Numbered from the stretch's first letter, positions 18,838 to 34,157 are shown. The stretch: 64,000 nucleotides of DNA from Amorphochlora amoebiformis (GCA_054601695.1 BAAHQB010000016.1:1385768-1449767); one strand, 5' to 3'. Numbers and translations: made by a program. The notes: generated from the sequence alone by a model not told the origin.

Positions 18838-19647
18838 CTACACAAAAGAGAACGCAAAAACACGATACATAAGCCGACACACGCAAATAATGCAAAATAT
18901 TCAAACCGCCCGAAGAAGCTCCCGAACGCACCCGTCGCTATTAGTTTGGAACGCCATGGTGCCCAGCTCCCCGGATGCTATGCTTTCCAATACCGGCTAA
19001 CCAACAAACTAATATTAGTCTTGCATCTATATATTTTAAAAAGCAAGTTTGTACGTGTAGGACAGGAATTTGGAAGGGCACGAGAACCTGTTGAGATGTT
19101 ATGAGACTATGATAACGCGTTACGGATGTAATATATATGTATGGATAAATATGTAACATGTACATGTGGGTATATATTATATATATATATATATACTTAT
19201 GTATACATTGTAATATTAGATATGTTTGTGCAAACAGTCTGTACGTATGTTTGTGGACACGAATATATAATTATATGTATATTATATGCATATTTATATA
19301 GCAAAATGTTAAATACATATACAGTATATACATTTATAATATATAAATATTATATACAATGTATAATATAGGATATAATATATAACATATAATATACAAT
19401 ATATAATGTATAATATATATAATATATAATATAATATATAATACATAACACATATAACACATAATTCATAACATATAACACATAATATGTAATATATAAT
19501 ATGTAACATATAATATATAATATATAATATGTGATAAACTTATATTGTATATATAGTATATACTATATAATATATAACATTGATTGCGCACATACGTATA
19601 TATATATGCACACACACACACACATATATACATATACACATATATCT

Positions 19648-19678
<31 letters not shown>

Positions 19679-19968
19679 CACACACATATGTTAATATATA
19701 TATATATATATACATATATATGTATATATATACAATATATATATATATATATATATGTATATATCTATAATTATTTGGCAAAGGCCTAGGGTATGGTATA
19801 TATTGATGACCGAGGACTGGGACAGCCAATGATGTAGCGTTACTTTATTTATTGGAAAAACTAAACAAAGAAAAGGTCTTTCCCTATCTCACTAATAGTA
19901 ACAGCCACACGAAAAATTAATCATTATCATGTAACCAACAATAGTATGAACAGCAATAATAGGAATGC
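15654..19968. other. Intergenic stretch: TA repeats with three unique islands
   Basis: Sequence upstream of the PH-domain gene (15654-16140) is unique and may hold its promoter. From 16141 to 17450 it is nearly pure TA repeat with a short GA run near 16868. A unique block at 17450-18260 is CTAG-rich in places. Further TA repeat follows, then unique islands at 18840-19140 and 19790-19968. I could not support a gene in any island; weak exon-like pieces are listed as rejected. Confidence 0.6.
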
Positions 19969-20246
19969 CTATAACAACGGCGAAAATAAGTACTGTAGGT
20001 GTACCCGAAAGTGTGAGCATGTGGTGTATTGGGGATCAACGCGAAAGGATGGGAGCTCGTAAAAACGCGCTGCTCGCTTTATCACCTCCTGATATCTGTA
20101 AATGATATATAGGTATACGTAGAAATATGTATATATATATGTATATAATATGCATCAATATGTAATACATATATAAATATACGGATTTGTATACTAATTT
20201 GAAATAAGTAATTATCCACATAGGTATGTGTGTATGCGTGCATACA

Positions 20247-20293
<47 letters not shown>

Positions 20294-20386
20294 ACATGTG
20301 TATATGTACACACACACATATATATATGTGTATGTGTATATATGTATGTGTACGTGGCATATATATTATGAAGAATTTAAATGCAC

Positions 20387-20441
<55 letters not shown>

Positions 20442-20663
20442 TACACACATACACACAACACATACACACACATGTGTGTATATGTATATGTATAGATATA
20501 AATATATATAGTGTATACATGCATATATGTATATATAAATAAATATATGTCGCAAATATATATATATATACACACATACATGTATACATATATATATACA
20601 CATACACATATATGTATATATATATGTATATATATATATACATATATAAATATACATAATATG

Positions 20664-20694
<31 letters not shown>

Positions 20695-21387
20695 TTACAT
20701 GTAATATAATACTTGCATACACGTATGCATGTAAACATACATAACGCGAACAATTCCCACTTTGTATCGTTGAATAACTTAAACATGTGCTCAAACTGGC
20801 CCTAAAAGAAGAAACGCAGGTAAGAATAAAGATTTAAAAACACTATCTTGAACGGGAAGGGGGTTTGAAGAACAAATCACGATATAGAGAGGTCTGGAAG
20901 AGACCAATCACATATGATATGGAATGGGAAAGAGAGGGGAGGAGAAGGAAGGGGAGCGAGATGAGACGGAGAGAGCTCGAGAAGTTGGTGTTTAAGATAC
21001 CTGGTATTTCATATCTTTAAGATAGTTGTTGTACAGTGATTCAGGATTGATGAGGGACTTGAGGGCAGCATTAACTTCAACTACCTGCATATATGTATCT
21101 ATATATATATATATATATAAATATATAATATATATATACATATATATATATATGTATATGTGTACATGTATACATATGTATCGATTATATACATATATGT
21201 GCATATATTATTTATATATATACTATATATATACATATATATATATATTACATGTATAGATATATATTAATATATATATATATATATGTATACATATATG
21301 TGTATAAATATGCGTGAAATCATATCAAAAAAGAACCACACACACACTCAAAAGTAAATATACATACATATATATATATATACATAC

Positions 21388-21423
<36 letters not shown>

Positions 21424-21511
21424 TATATATATACTATGTATAATTAATTATACTGCGGAAAAAATGTACAAGGTGCATATTATATACATACATACATATA
21501 TATATATATAC

Positions 21512-21554
<43 letters not shown>

Positions 21555-21647
21555 CTACAGAGGTAATACATACACACGCACCACATATATACATATATGT
21601 ATATATACATACATGTGTATATGTATAAATATACATATATATATATA

Positions 21648-21709
<62 letters not shown>

Positions 21710-21800
21710 CATATATAACATATACATATCTGTGTATATATATTTATATATGTGTGTATGAGTATACACACATGTAGCGTACATTTACAGATATATATAT

Positions 21801-21832
<32 letters not shown>

Positions 21833-21992
21833 TTCATGCGCGGATACATATACATATATATATGTATATGTATATATATATGTATATATATATATCTTAA
21901 TCGGGAATTCATGCACCCAAGTAGATAAGTATATGTAAAATATGCACCTATATTATACATATGTATACACATATGAATATATATACAATTAT

Positions 21993-22030
<38 letters not shown>

Positions 22031-22270
22031 AGATATGTATTATATATATACATATATATATATAGACAAAATCACATATATACGTACATATAATATATAT
22101 AATGTATTTATGCGTGCATATTATATAGAAATGCAGATGTGTATATATATATTATATGTATATATATATATGTATTTATATTTATATAATGTATTTATGC
22201 GTGCACAATATATAGAAATGTAGACATGTATATACATAAATATGTAAATACATATAAATATATATATGTA

Positions 22271-22315
<45 letters not shown>

Positions 22316-22370
22316 GTATGTTTACAGTATATATGCATTCACGTATTCATACGTGTAAATGTTCAGATAC

Positions 22371-22411
<41 letters not shown>

Positions 22412-22419
22412 ATATAAAA

Positions 22420-22450
<31 letters not shown>

Positions 22451-22680
22451 ACATACATATGTAATATATATATATATATGTGTATGTATGTATATATTAT
22501 ATATATATATATATATATGTATAATACGGGCATGTACATATACACATATACATATACATAAATATATATATATATATATATATATTATATCTAATGTATA
22601 AAAAATCATGTATGTACAGTTATATGTGTATATATAATACACACATATAGATAACATATATTCCATATGTATATAGATAT

Positions 22681-22715
<35 letters not shown>

Positions 22716-23086
22716 CACATATAGATAACATATATATATATATAGATATATATTATACGTACCTTAATATAAATATATATAGATATTTATATTCATTTAT
22801 GTACAAATAAATATGTACATATATATTGGTACATATTTAGAATATGTACATATATATTTATATAAACAACCTGATATCTTCGACAGTGATCTGGAATAGG
22901 AACTAGTGATTGACATCCTCCCACGTACACGATCTGGCTCGATTCGAGAGAACGAAGAAAAAAAATGGTTAGGGGATGGAAGACCCTCTCTCTCTATCCA
23001 AACCACTATATATATTTTTATGTATATATGTAAAATACATACATATATATATATACACACACATTGATGCAGATGTATAGATATGT

Positions 23087-23130
<44 letters not shown>

Positions 23131-23308
23131 TATACCATATATGGTTGCATACTTTACATCAATACATGTACAACTGAGATAAAACATAGATTTACGTGAA
23201 CATGGAGTACATATATATATATATATATATATAAATATATGTACATATACGTATATATATATATAGTATATATCTCTATATATATGTATATATGTGTATA
23301 ATATTGGA

Positions 23309-23342
<34 letters not shown>

Positions 23343-23409
23343 TTATATACATATATATTTATATACATATATATGTTATATATATATATATATTTACATA
23401 TATATTTAC

Positions 23410-23451
<42 letters not shown>

Positions 23452-24049
23452 GAGTTTACGAGCTGGGTTTCGATGATATGGAGTATGTATCCAGATTCGC
23501 GGTTTCCGAGCTATAATACGAACATATATATAAATATACATATATATATATATATGTATATATATACATATATATATATATATATTATATATACATATTA
23601 TACATGTATATACATATATCATATATATATATATATATATGTATATGTATGTATGTATGTATACACACATACATAGATGTATATACATGTATGTGTATGT
23701 GTATATACATATATAAAAATATACACATACATATGCATATATCTATATATACTATATACATATATATGTATATATATATATATATATGTATATGTATATA
23801 TAGATATCTGTATTTTAAATACTTTTGTACATAAATATTTGTGTGTGTGTATAGTTTAAAATTTAGAATATATTGTGTAATACCTACACATAATATATAT
23901 ATATACATATATATATATATATTTATATATATATATACAATATATACACATACACACATATACACACATACATATATATACATACATACACATATATATA
24001 TTTATATATACACAAACACATATATACATATATATATATATATATATAA

Positions 24050-24089
<40 letters not shown>

Positions 24090-24126
24090 TATGTGTGTGG
24101 ATATGTAGACACACACACACATAAAC

Positions 24127-24165
<39 letters not shown>

Positions 24166-24475
24166 ATACATATATATATGTACACATATGTAATGTATAT
24201 ACATCTGCGAACATATATAAATCTTATTTATTTAATCAAAACCTTATCTAAACTGTACACACGCGCTTAACGTTCAGTCGTATATAATATTACGCAGAAT
24301 TTATCATCTAGGTACATTACGTGTATGCATAGTTTTATATAGCCACGTATAATCTTATATAATACCGCGAGGAACACATCAACGAATCGTCGGCCGTTAT
24401 AGCTTTTTTTCACATAATCCCCCCACTACGTACGCATGCATATGTAAACTATATAGGATGTATTTTTTTAATATA

Positions 24476-24517
<42 letters not shown>

Positions 24518-25322
24518 GTATCGTATATAATTATGTATTATATATTACATATATAGAAGTAGAACGATGCACACAATCCAAGAGTGAGGAGGATGTGTTG
24601 GGGGTTAGCATTCTCTAGTGGGGTAAATGTGTTTCTTTCGTTCCATCATTGGGAGAGAGGAAGGAAACCAATGACCAGAGACCCATACCTCTCGAAACAA
24701 AGTCTTTCCAACAAGATAGAACGACGAAGAAAACAGGTGTGCCCTTCGAGCTGAGAGATATGGAGCGATAAAAAAATACAATAAACAGAGAGGGATATAG
24801 ATACACAGAGGGAGAGGAGAGGAGAGTTTTGGAAGGAGAGAGAAAGGAAACACATAGGAGAGAATGAGATGAATGAAGTGGTTTCTACAAGCAGATTTAA
24901 CTAAGTATTATTCTTCGTAAAAGAGGCCAGATCACCTTGAAAGACTTCGTGCACTCCTAGGGACCCGTTGCTTGGGCATACCTCATGCACCTAAAAAGAA
25001 GGTGGAAATTGTTTGTGTTGAATAATTAGGTTTAAGTTCACGTATATCTATCGCTATTTATCCTTTCCCTTAGGCATACTGATGCACGTAAAAGGAGGAA
25101 AATCGTTTGAGTTAAATAATTTGGTTTACGTACATCTCTCACTATTTCTCCTCTCATACATACATATACACACATGTATATACATATATATATATGTGTG
25201 TATATGTATATAAATATATATAATACATATATTTATACATACATATACACACATATGTATATTTACACACACATATACATATATATATATATATATGTAT
25301 ATATTTGTATATACTTATCTCA

Positions 25323-25355
<33 letters not shown>

Positions 25356-25652
25356 TAGATATACGTGTAATATTACATGAATAAAATACATGTTTATACA
25401 TTTATATAAATATATGCATGTGTGTTTATATTAAATATATACACATTTATATACATATATATATACATGTATACATATATATATATATATATAATATATA
25501 TATATATGTGTATATACATGTATATATGTGTATATCATAAAGAATCTGTGATGTAATGTACATATACATATATAAATATACTTAATGTATGATATGAATA
25601 TATATATATATATATAAATATATACATATATTTATCTATCTATATATGTATA

Positions 25653-25699
<47 letters not shown>

Positions 25700-26116
25700 A
25701 TGTTACATATATAATCCATAACATATAAATATATATATTCATACATGTTACGTCATAAATAATAATCTTATAGAAATACGATGATTTGACAGTACTATAA
25801 ATCGAAACAAATATCTAAAACTAACTATACAAAAGCATATTCGTATATATAATATATATATATATATATATATGTACATATTATATATATATATATATAT
25901 GTAAATATGTATATGTATATATATATATATATAATAATCTTTAAAAATACTTATAATATGCATTCACATATGTTTTCAAATTAATATATATATATGTATA
26001 TATGTATATATATATATACATATATATGCATATACATACACATCACCGATGATTTGAAGTACTATAAATCGAAACAAATATTTAATCTAACTATACAAAT
26101 CCACATTCGTATAATA

Positions 26117-26152
<36 letters not shown>

Positions 26153-26161
26153 ATATATATG

Positions 26162-26253
<92 letters not shown>

Positions 26254-26338
26254 TTTTTAAAAATACTTACAATATATATTCACATTTATATTCATATTAT
26301 CTTTATGTGTATCTATATATGTATATATATATATATGC

Positions 26339-26379
<41 letters not shown>

Positions 26380-27597
26380 ATATATTAGGTGTTGGGTACT
26401 TGCTTACCACGGAATTGCGTTTGTAATGAGATAGCGCGCTCCAAAACAACCTTGGACGCTTCCATTCCCTATGCAATTGTGGTTATTTGGAAATAAAATT
26501 TTGAAATAAAAAATGAGAATTAACATACTTTTTGAGAAACGGGATAATTTTGAAGTTTTTCCTCCAAAGATATGCTTCGCTGTCCAACCACCTGGGTTGC
26601 ACATCCAACACTCAAAAACATAGAGTGCGGGCAGCAACAGGGGAAGGACAGAAGATGATCTATAGAAGGCAGCGGCAGAGCCGAGATGAAAGATGTTCAC
26701 TCTGTGGTTTTGCTCAATAAATACTGACCAAACGACATCAATGTGCTGCCGATTGAACGCATACCACGCGCCGACCCACTGGATTCCAACATAAACGAAT
26801 ACTCAGTCCAATCCTTTACCCGACAGGACCCGTTCTCTCGTTTGGTAGATAACCCAGCATAGAGTTAGACGATTCATCACACTTTCTTGACGCTGAGGTG
26901 CGTATACTTCCCAAACCATCGTCGATTATCCCTCGTGCGCTTCAGATACTGATCGAGAGATGCACAAAATGTCATACCTATTAGTCACAACCTGCGTAAG
27001 TACCTTTTCAATGTCGACCCCCATCTGCCCATAGCCAACCCTGAGGCTAAGAATTCCTACATCGAGCTTTGTGGTGTTCATAGGGGTGTGTAAGGTAGTG
27101 TTTGTGGGGTGGAGGATGGATATCCGTGCGTGGGCCGACACTTGCGGATGGGTAGTGAGAATGCGGTAAAGATCCCTGTCATGACCCTCGAAGCTCGTGA
27201 CAAACTGTACCTGAGTTAGGTTTGTTCTTGTTACACGGATCAAATTCAATCTGGATCGCCGGATTAGCGAGTGTGAACACACCTGGACGATTTCGCAGTC
27301 GTCACAGTTACGAATCAGTGTCAGCAAGAACCGAACGTTCTGCTCAAAATGGCCCGGAAAGGTGGGGGTAACAATACTATAGCGAATATCTTTGTTGTTC
27401 TTAATCAATGCCGTGGAATCTGGCCTCTGAGGCGCTGCTTCGTTGCAACTTTGCGTTTTGATATGAATCGGTGTGAACGCTGTCTCGTGCCGCTGTGGAG
27501 CGCCAATATTCGCTATAACCGCTCCCAATACAACTGCAAGCCCATATTTAACGACTCCGAAGAATCCGCACTCCTTCAAGAGAAGCTTGGAGGCCAT
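19969..27597 (-). CDS. Putative type II membrane glycosyltransferase-like protein (13 exons, 415 aa)
   Basis: Exons in transcription order: 27283-27597, 27004-27204, 26883-26948, 26701-26778, 26529-26591, 26408-26468, 24936-24956, 24689-24750, 23460-23510, 22871-22933, 21001-21084, 20746-20801, 19969-20095. Every junction keeps phase and the model is 415 residues ending in TAG. The chosen ATG puts a hydrophobic segment ([14 protein letters not shown]) close to the N-terminus, as in Golgi type II enzymes; the same frame is open upstream to 27816. The start of the lumenal part ([20 protein letters not shown]) resembles the first strand and helix of GT-A folds such as DUF6492. A pattern KYTHLSVKK...GAWYAF...VVW follows, like the conserved Lys/Asp region of such enzymes. 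A clear DxD was not found. The C-terminal half is helical and unrecognised. The family call is tentative; the gene structure is more secure. Confidence 0.5.
21085..22870. repeat. 1.8-kb TA-repeat intron with an internal tandem duplication
   Basis: TA/TATG/CACA repeats throughout. Near 22095-22215 a motif ATAATGTATTTATGCGTGCA...TATAGAAATG occurs twice about 100 bases apart, a local tandem duplication. No exon was seen. Confidence 0.7.
24975..25155. repeat. Diverged tandem duplication of about 90 bp
   Basis: The sequence GGCATACCTCATGCACCTAAAA and the following 70 bases at 24975-25063 recur with substitutions at about 25073-25155 (GGCATACTGATGCACGTAAAA...). It lies just upstream (in gene direction) of the 24936-24956 microexon. 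Confidence 0.7.
25778..26300. repeat. Local duplication bracketing TA and (AAT)n repeats
   Basis: The block CGATGATTTGACAGTACTATAAATCGAAACAAATAT... at about 25778-25860 recurs at about 26047-26125. A second piece (AATAATCTTTAAAAATACTTA..., about 25932-25982) recurs at about 26245-26300. Between the paired pieces lie TA repeats and, in the second copy only, an (AAT)n run at about 26200-26252. The pieces keep their order, so this looks like one duplicated intronic segment with a microsatellite grown inside one copy. Confidence 0.7.
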
Positions 27598-27660
27598 CAA
27601 CGCCTTCTCGTTGTCAAGACGTGGAACCACGATTTCAGGAGCACCGAAGTTTAAAGTTAA
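27598..27660. promoter_or_regulatory. 63-bp space between divergent start codons (candidate bidirectional promoter)
   Basis: The predicted ATG of the minus-strand glycosyltransferase-like gene (27595-27597) and the ATG of the plus-strand gene (27661-27663) are separated by 63 bases with no TA microsatellite. If both starts are right, transcription in both directions must begin inside this space or inside the opposite gene. No TATA box or other element is evident. Confidence 0.35.
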
Positions 27661-28918
27661 ATGAATACCGGGATTTTCAGAGGAATCTCGGCTAATGCTC
27701 GTGGGACCGATCTCCCTGACGATACGGTCACAAACAGTCGTGCCCAGGCTAGGATGGGTGCATGTCACACGAATCTCGTGCTCGTCAATGATTTCATGTG
27801 CAAGATTACTCTGCAACTGTGAGCTTTTTTTCCCTGAATTTAGAACCTGAAAGTGTGCACCTGACGCTATTTATTGGATCTCTTCAGGTACAAGGATGAC
27901 AATGGGAGCTTGGGCCAGTCTGTAAGTACAAAATTCTGGAAAATGAGGACGCTGAGAAAGAATGAAGCATTTGAAGTCACGATTGAGGAGGTGGGTAGCC
28001 CGAAGCTCTGATTGCCGAGTAGTTGATCAGAATAAAGATCATCGGGATCGGAATTTGAAAACGCTTATTTGTCGGTATACGACAGGCATCAGCGCTGATG
28101 GACCCCATATACTGGCTGCTGATTTTTAAGTGCGACCCCAGCGCTGCCTTACGAAGGAGCGAACTTCAATTTGACGCCAAGGTATCCGTACGAACACGAT
28201 CCTTTTCATACTCTCTTACATGCATGCGTCAGATTCGGATCGACCGCAACCTCGAGGGGAGAATCCTACTCAATCGATTCTACAAGGCACAGAGGAAGGA
28301 ATTCTCCAAGAAAAAGTAAAACAAACTGATTTTAAGCCCATTTCCCACCAAGAGCTCATTGAGCACTTGCCTCTGTCTTTTAGAGTTTTGGCGCGAGATG
28401 GTACACGGGCAGCGCTGAATCCGGTAAAAGAGTCTTACCGATCTGCTGTATATCCATGATTGATGTTCACTATAGGTAGTGGGCCAGGGGGACTTCAAGC
28501 TAATCAAGACCAGGCAGCATACCCGAAGCACCGAGAAGAAGAAGCCGTTGATGATGATCGAGGATATCAAGCTATTCCTCAAGGCCATGATGATTCAGGT
28601 CACCGTGTAGAAGACGCACCCATATACATATTTTTCATGTATTCTTTGCCATAAATAAAGGATTTCAACACTATGGAGGCCGTCGGAGAATGGCTGCGAG
28701 TGGTATATAAATAAATCGAAGCACCGACGGAAATAATTCTGAAATATATTTTTTGATTTCAAACCTTGGGCGCTGAAGACGTTTGAGCCACGAAAATACG
28801 CTCCCAGCGGACACTTTTTCAAAGTTGGAGACGAGGTACATACACACAAAAAATATATACATATATGTATATATATACATATATATGTACATATATACAC
28901 ATACATATATAATATGTG

Positions 28919-28958
<40 letters not shown>

Positions 28959-29015
28959 CACATATTTATATATTCGTTACATCTGGTTGCGTATACATGT
29001 ATGTATACGCAATAA

Positions 29016-29058
<43 letters not shown>

Positions 29059-29493
29059 TATACACACATATAACATATATATACACATATACACATACAC
29101 ATATATATATATATATATGTATTCATAATACATGTAAAGAAATATATATTTATACGTATATACACATACACATGTTATATATACTGTATATATATTATAT
29201 ATATATATATATGTATGTGTATATATACATATTTGTATATATATATTTATACATAAATGTGTATATATATAATTTAAATCATTTATACAATATATATATA
29301 TATATATACATATATATTATGTACATGTATATATATATATATATATATAATATGTATGTATATGTGTGTATGTATATATAACATATATATATAAATATAT
29401 ATATATGTATATACACATATATATATGTATATATAAATATGTGTGTGTGTATACATATATATATAAATGTACATGTATATGTAGTATTACATG

Positions 29494-29530
<37 letters not shown>

Positions 29531-30493
29531 TATATGCACTATAAATATATATACCTTTTATGTATCCATTATCCCCATGTGCTCTTCCCTGGACACATGC
29601 CTCCATAATCCGTGCACAGGTCAAAGTCCGGACCGCCGGCGGGGATTGGATTCGAGGGGAAGTTGTCAACGCAACATCTAGTGCAAATCTTAACCTAACC
29701 GTATTCCTGACAACCGTAACCCTAACAACCGTAACCCTAACAACCGTAACCCTAACAACCGTAACCCTAACAACCGTAACCCTAACAACCATAACCCTAA
29801 CAACCGTAACCCTAACAACCTAACCCTACCAACCGTAAAGTTAAACCGTAACACTAACAACCGTAACAACTGTAACCCTAACAACTGTAACCCTAACAAC
29901 CATAACCCTAACAACCGTACCATAACAACCGTAACCCTAACAACCGTAACCGTAACAACCGTAATTGCGCACTTCAGTGACATAAGCCTCGTGGGACTCC
30001 CCAGCATTACTCTACTATACCCATAATCCGAAATCCTATGTCCATCGTCCGGCTATTATCAGAATTTAAGCTTTCTTCAATAATCTGTTGGGTAGGCAAC
30101 ACGTTCGATGTCGAGGTGGGGGAGGTGGATGAGAACGGGGAGCCTTTGGTCGATGAGAACGGCCATAGGCATGCCGCTTTTCTAGACGTGCTGGCCCATC
30201 CAAAATTCATGAGGTATGGACTCGTCGAGCGAGGGGTAGGACAGAGATCTACTAGAGGGAGTGAGAGCGAGGCGGCGACGAGATAGGGAGTGAGAGGGTG
30301 AGTTAGGATACAGTGAAATCAACAATGATGTTTTTGATACTTTGCATTTCCAGGCACTCGAAGGTATCCGATGTGTTTACGTGGAATGACGATCACCAGA
30401 CTTACATCAGGAGATCCATCAATGTGTGTGTGTGTAGAGTACATATACACGCATGTACATACATGTAAATATAAACATATATAAGTATTATAT

Positions 30494-30528
<35 letters not shown>

Positions 30529-30847
30529 CATATAAATTATTGTATATACATCTGTACGCATACACATATATATATATACATATATATATATATTATATAT
30601 ATATATATATAATATATGTATATAAACAATATTTATATGTATATATACTATATGTAGGATATAAGTAAATTATATATATATATATATATGTATATATATG
30701 TGTATATATATATATATGTACGTATATGCTAAATATATATATATATATATAGATATGATATATATATATATACACATATATATAGATATGATATATATAT
30801 ATACATATATATATATATGTATACACACCACACACACATATGTATAA

Positions 30848-30880
<33 letters not shown>

Positions 30881-31498
30881 AAGTGTTGGCTACTCCACCA
30901 ACATCATATATGTATGCATGCACAAACATTTATAGGTGTATGTACATAGGTAAGCGTTCGTCCTCTATTTTCATTCTGGAGGCGACTCTGGCACACCCAC
31001 TTCAAAAGGTATATTTGCACGTATTTATTGTGTTTGTGTATTCGTGTTTTAGACATATTTGAACACAAATTGAATGACAGGAACAAAGCTACAAATGCTA
31101 AAATTGTCTAATTTAAATTTTGATGCTTTCTGCCCTGGCCTTGGTCTTGGTATTCACTCGCGCACAATGGTCTATATCTCAATCAAATTTAGTTTTATAT
31201 CCCAATGATTATGTGTCTCTCTTGATCTCGATCTCATTTTAAACTACTCTCTCCGTTACCCTTTTGTCTCTTTTTTTCTTCATTCGTAGCATCGCTGAAG
31301 CCCAATCCGATAAACCGGAGATCGACATGGAGTATTTCACGGATGGCGAAGACCATGTTGCACACATTAACGCATATTGCTTCTATATGTCCTATTTTGC
31401 GTTTATGCGAATGCCATGTCACATATTAATGCACATCACTTACTCATTTCCTATTTTGCGTGTATCCATATAATAGGTTTGGCACATGTAAGGTATAG

Positions 31499-31541
<43 letters not shown>

Positions 31542-31634
31542 GTATAGCTTTATTAAAATGTAAATATATAAATATATTTATATTTATGTATATATGCATA
31601 TTTGTAATATAAATTTGTCATATGTATAATATGG

Positions 31635-31666
<32 letters not shown>

Positions 31667-31699
31667 ATGTATGTATATATATATATACATGTATATATA

Positions 31700-31757
<58 letters not shown>

Positions 31758-32287
31758 CAAAATGTTTAATCTCTGTTCATAGAAGTATTAAGGGATGTAT
31801 CTGGATATCATCTCAACCACGTTTCCTTTCCTCTTCCAGCTCCCGAGACTCAATCCAAAATGGGGTTCTCCTTTCGAGCGCTACGTCGAAAATCAATACT
31901 ATATTAAGGTATTACTCTTCTCGATAGTTGGTGTCGGTAGCATTGTTATCATTTAATTGAGTACCAACTTATCTGCGACCATTCTTCTCACTGCCCCAGT
32001 AGCCCTAAACCCAAATCCTATGCCCAGAATATGAGATCGCAGGATATGCACGCCATCTGTGACACCAAGCCAGAGGTTTGTTCTTGTTATATGATTAATT
32101 TTCAATTATACTTAATCAATATTCATATATATATATATGTATGTATATATTTGTTCATGCGCATATATGTGTATGTATATATATATATATATATGTGTGT
32201 ATATATATATAATATATAATATATATATATATATATATTATATATTATTAAAAAATATATATGTTTATATACATATATAAATATAGG

Positions 32288-32343
<56 letters not shown>

Positions 32344-33007
32344 TATTAGTGTATATAAATGTGTATGTATGCGTGTAATTGTGATTATATGTATATGATA
32401 TTATCTATGTCATATATTAAAGTATGCACATAATAAATTAACGAATTTCTTTTTACCTATGTTGTGTGTTTGATACATAAGTGTATTTATGTGTTTCACA
32501 GTTATATTTATCGACATATAAATATGTGCAATATTTAGTAATATTCTATATGTATGTATTCATATACATACATATATATACACATACATATATATATATA
32601 TACATATATGTATAAATATAGATATAGAAATATCTATATATGTATATGTATATAATGTGTATACTAGTTATATTACATGTTATACATACGTAGGGAATAT
32701 ATATTCCATGTACACATGCAATTATACGTAATGTTTTACTATTATCAGCTCAAGGAGAGGCTGTGGGAAATCTGTGGTCCGGACGCAATATGCCCAGCAG
32801 GATTTTTGGTATGATGGCCCTATTTGCTACAACTCTCCATCTTGTTCTCTGTGCTTCCTATTTACCACCCTTTTCTAATCTGAAATCAATTTTCTAGGAT
32901 GTTCTTATGACAAAAGATAACATACATTCCCACGTACACAAATACAAGTCATGTGTAAATATATATGCATGTATACACATACACATACACATAACACACA
33001 CATATAC

Positions 33008-33051
<44 letters not shown>

Positions 33052-33110
33052 GCGTGTAAAATACTACGTGTGTAACTTAGTGCATATGCATATGTGAATT
33101 ATATATATAT

Positions 33111-33144
<34 letters not shown>

Positions 33145-33345
33145 AAATATATATATATACACATATATATATATATGTGTGTGTGTATACATACATATTT
33201 ACATAATATATACACATATATGAGTGTGTATGCATACAATCATAAATAGTATACACATATATATATAATTTTAAGTATACACACATATCTATATGCATGT
33301 ACATTTGTATGTATATGTATTTATATATATATATACATATATATA

Positions 33346-33376
<31 letters not shown>

Positions 33377-34125
33377 ATACGTAGTATATACATATTTATA
33401 ATTATGTATATTATGTTATTCAATATACATATATGTAATATATATATATATATGTATGCCTGTATTGTATATATATATATATATGTGTGTGTGTAACATA
33501 ATATGTATATATATATATATTATATATTATAATATATGTGTGTGTTAATGTAACACCAGGAAACTAATGGAATTAATGCAATTGGCAACCTCCAAGTTCT
33601 TGAGCAGCCTTTTATGGTCATCTTCCACATCGAGGTTAGAAAATATGTATATATATATAATATATATGTATATGCGCACACAATATATACATATATATAT
33701 ATATATATACGTTGTAATATATATGTACGTATTGATATTCAGAATATGAACAAGCGTATCGGTTTCACGCTGGACGATTCGGAGGCCATCAAGAAGATTC
33801 TCGAGGTCCGACTGCATAAGCTTAGAGTCAGCGTTAGGGGCTTGAACTACACGGGCTAGGATTGAGAGCATCAAGTACAGTTATGGCGTGGGCTTTCCTT
33901 GTATTTCCTGTCCGTAAAATATTCTCGTTGAGAGTGTGGTTGTGTTGCATATTTTCTTTTTCTCTGTGTGTCTCTCATCTTTAGACGAATGGAACCAAGG
34001 GGGCAGAGCTCTTTGACTCCCTGCAGGCAGACCTGGTAATATACAATACAATGTGAGATGAATTGAAAACGTAAATTTACATTAATTTATTTCCATATCC
34101 GCGTTACATATATCTATATATATGC

Positions 34126-34157
<32 letters not shown>

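Noticed and set aside
18890-18950. Minus-strand piece MAFQTNSDGCVRELLRA with a following GT
   Set aside because: Could be a first exon, but no partner exon was found in the TA-rich DNA that follows.
19066-19128. Plus-strand piece reading LEGHENLLRCYETM, reminiscent of a protein kinase helix
   Set aside because: Short, with no second kinase motif in any neighbouring exon-like piece on this strand; probably chance.
27349-27664. Plus-strand frames opposite the glycosyltransferase-like exon
   Set aside because: They are antisense shadows of the 27283-27597 exon.
26926-27816. Single 296-codon minus-strand frame taken as an intronless gene
   Set aside because: Splice sites at 27283/27204 and 27004/26948 give a better ending and connect in phase to ten further exons; the extra N-terminal 73 codons would bury the signal anchor and overlap the first exon of the opposite gene.
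29690-29965. CRISPR array or coding repeat protein (TTVTL)n
   Set aside because: No spacers; the 15-bp unit keeps frames open trivially on both strands, and flanking exons join in phase when it is treated as intron.
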